DNA from: Hanamia caeni
GTDB lineage: Bacteria; Bacteroidota; Bacteroidia; Chitinophagales; Chitinophagaceae
Direction: 5' to 3'
DNA: 64,000 bases
Assembly: GCF_003721595.1 (NCBI RefSeq)
Contig: NZ_RJJR01000004.1
Coordinates: forward strand, 62,001-126,000
In this document: one piece after another, positions 62,870 through 64,000 of the stretch
How positions within the stretch are numbered: position 1 is the stretch's first letter
How the letters are laid out: every line of letters starts with the position of its first letter
The notes under the pieces: model-generated
The model's input: only the letters and a program-made list of their open reading frames with translations
Database searches by the model: none
What the model was told of the DNA's origin: nothing
Translations under genes and position numbers: made by a program

Positions 62870-63811
62870 ATGAAAGATAAGGTACCCCGTAAGTTTATCC
62901 CCGTGATGCTGACTCCCTTTAAAGAGAATGGAGAAATTGATTTTGATGGCCTTGGCAAATTAACAGAATTATATATTCAAGCCGGCGCTAAAGGGCTTTT
63001 TGCCAATTGCCAATCCAGCGAAATGTATCAATTGTCGGCAGACGAAAGATTGCAAATCGTTAATCAAACATTGAAAATAGCGGATGGAAGAGTACCCGTA
63101 GTAGCAGTTGGTAATTTTGGTGAAACTATTGAAGAGCAAGCAGCCTTTGTTCGCCGGATTTATGATACAGGCGTTAATGCGGTAATCATTGTAACGAGCC
63201 TTGTAGCTGAAGAAAACGAAAGCGATGAGGTTTTTGATCAGCGAATATTTGAGCTGTTCAGGCTGACAGAAAATATCCCTCTCGGCTTTTATGAGTGTCC
63301 GGAGCCCTATAAAAGGGTGTTGAGTGCGCAACAACTTGAAAAATTTACTGCTACAGGTAGAATAATTTACCATAAAGATACGTGCCTCGACATTGATCAA
63401 ATCAAAAGTAAAATACAGTCAACACACGATATTCCCTCATTTGGTTTATATGATGCGTACGCTGTAAATGCGGTGGCATCTTTGGAAGCCGGGGCCGCAG
63501 GGCTTTCCTGTATCCAGGGTAATTTTTTTCCTGAATTGATTGCCTGGTTATGCGACCATTTTAACGACATTCATGCAAATGGAAATGTAACCAAAGTGCA
63601 GGAATTTTTAACGGGCCACATGGAAGTTATTCACCACGCATATCCGTTGGTGGCTAAATATTATCTCCAAAAGCGGGGAATCCACATTAATACCTTCACA
63701 AGAACTCCTACCGAAGCCTTTACCTCTGATGTGAAAGAGAAAGTAGATAGCCTGTTTGAAGAATATCAACATCTGAAACGTGAATTAGGTTATGAGCTTA
63801 GCAAAGTCTGA
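62870..63811 (+). CDS. DapA/NanA-family aldolase (dihydrodipicolinate synthase-like)
   Basis: A 313-residue class I aldolase of the family that includes N-acetylneuraminate lyase and dihydrodipicolinate synthase. The Schiff-base lysine is in IIYHKDTC (Lys169) and the catalytic tyrosine in LGFYECPEP (Tyr141). FIPVMLTPFKENGEIDFDGL starts the barrel. The pyruvate-binding motif, normally G-[ST]-[ST]-G-E, reads CQSSE at 47-51, so the exact substrate could differ from those classic enzymes. A neighbouring sialidase and symporter favour a nonulosonic or sugar-acid substrate over lysine synthesis. Confidence 0.85.
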   Translation: MKDKVPRKFIPVMLTPFKENGEIDFDGLGKLTELYIQAGAKGLFANCQSSEMYQLSADERLQIVNQTLKIADGRVPVVAVGNFGETIEEQAAFVRRIYDTGVNAVIIVTSLVAEENESDEVFDQRIFELFRLTENIPLGFYECPEPYKRVLSAQQLEKFTATGRIIYHKDTCLDIDQIKSKIQSTHDIPSFGLYDAYAVNAVASLEAGAAGLSCIQGNFFPELIAWLCDHFNDIHANGNVTKVQEFLTGHMEVIHHAYPLVAKYYLQKRGIHINTFTRTPTEAFTSDVKEKVDSLFEEYQHLKRELGYELSKV

Positions 63812-63817
63812 CACAAA

Positions 63818-64000
63818 ATGATGGATATTAAATATTGGATAATTTTCTTACCAGCGATATCTTTTATGCAGGCTTTTAGCCAACCCCAAATCATTGTAAA
63901 AAATGTGCGTGTTATGCAACTCACTCACGATCCAAATGGGCATACCATACACAATATGGAATGTTTTTCACCAGATGATCAGTGGATAGTTTACGATGGG
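63818..64000 (+). CDS. DUF3748 (YidR)-like exported protein, 5' part
   Basis: A partial gene running off the right end; 61 residues are visible. A short signal peptide (IKYWIIFLPAISFMQAFSQ) is followed by QLTHDPNGHTIHNMECFSPDDQWIVYDG, close to the first TolB-like blade of DUF3748 proteins such as E. coli YidR (QLT.. SPDxxWIVYD). The function of this family is unknown; it sits near sodium symporter and sulfatase genes in E. coli. It starts 6 nt after the lyase gene, so it is probably in the same operon. Only a tentative family call is possible. Confidence 0.6.
   Translation, partial: MMDIKYWIIFLPAISFMQAFSQPQIIVKNVRVMQLTHDPNGHTIHNMECFSPDDQWIVYDG

Noticed and set aside
1..64000. CRISPR arrays, rRNA operons and insertion sequences
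   Set aside because: No regularly spaced direct repeats, rRNA-like segments, transposase motifs or terminal inverted repeats were seen on reading through both strands.

Overview
The window comes from a member of the Bacteroidota, most likely the Chitinophagaceae or close relatives. The evidence is two SusC/SusD pairs, a GldC homologue, a BamA/OmpH/UppS/NadK envelope cluster with a DUF6089 protein, -7 promoter elements of the TAnnTTTG type, A-rich starts without Shine-Dalgarno sequences, and moderate to low G+C. I saw no rRNA, CRISPR array or insertion sequence.

Positions 1-10,000 are housekeeping and small accessory genes: an MgtC-like membrane protein, a DsbA-fold protein, trmB, a small gene followed by a frameshifted PIN-domain gene, an HD-domain protein divergent from a YycJ-like metallohydrolase, an MFS exporter, a DUF1275 protein, and rpmH-rnpA. 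An intrinsic terminator lies between rpmH and rnpA, and rnpA has no usual start codon. Positions 10,198-13,809 hold a compact DNA-damage-type cassette. umuD-umuC point left; a 2H-phosphoesterase-like gene and a PA0069-type radical SAM gene point right. Between them is a palindrome inside a promoter spacer. This UmuD has lost both catalytic residues.

Positions 13,825-24,635 are a leftward envelope and cofactor cluster: murI, two ompH, bamA, uppS, DUF6089, nadK, CBS, hydrolase, cvpA, yqeY and gldC. Positions 24,729-34,400 hold hflX, a Rieske ferredoxin, secA, dps, two paralogous glycine-zipper lipoproteins and an Old Yellow Enzyme, followed by tRNA-Arg(CCT).

Positions 34,686-64,000 are an accessory catabolic region. 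SusC/SusD pair 1 is followed by four tightly packed exported proteins: two paralogues with a propeller-like N-terminus and a probable alpha/alpha-toroid C-terminus, a purple-acid-phosphatase-like lipoprotein, and a DUF7133/HEAT/cytochrome c lipoprotein. Next come a glycerophosphodiester phosphodiesterase, a small lipoprotein, SusC/SusD pair 2, a ceramidase-like protein and a PhoPQ-activated-type hydrolase. The right edge is a divergent module: an Asp-box sialidase-like protein and an SSS symporter leftward, and a DapA/NanA-family lyase and a DUF3748-like protein rightward. A 24-nt element with an imperfect palindrome lies exactly 62 nt upstream of a TAnnTTTG box both before susC 1 and before the lyase. 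This suggests one regulator controls outer-membrane uptake and cytoplasmic breakdown.

Everything here was read by eye. Family names come from motif recognition, not from database searches.
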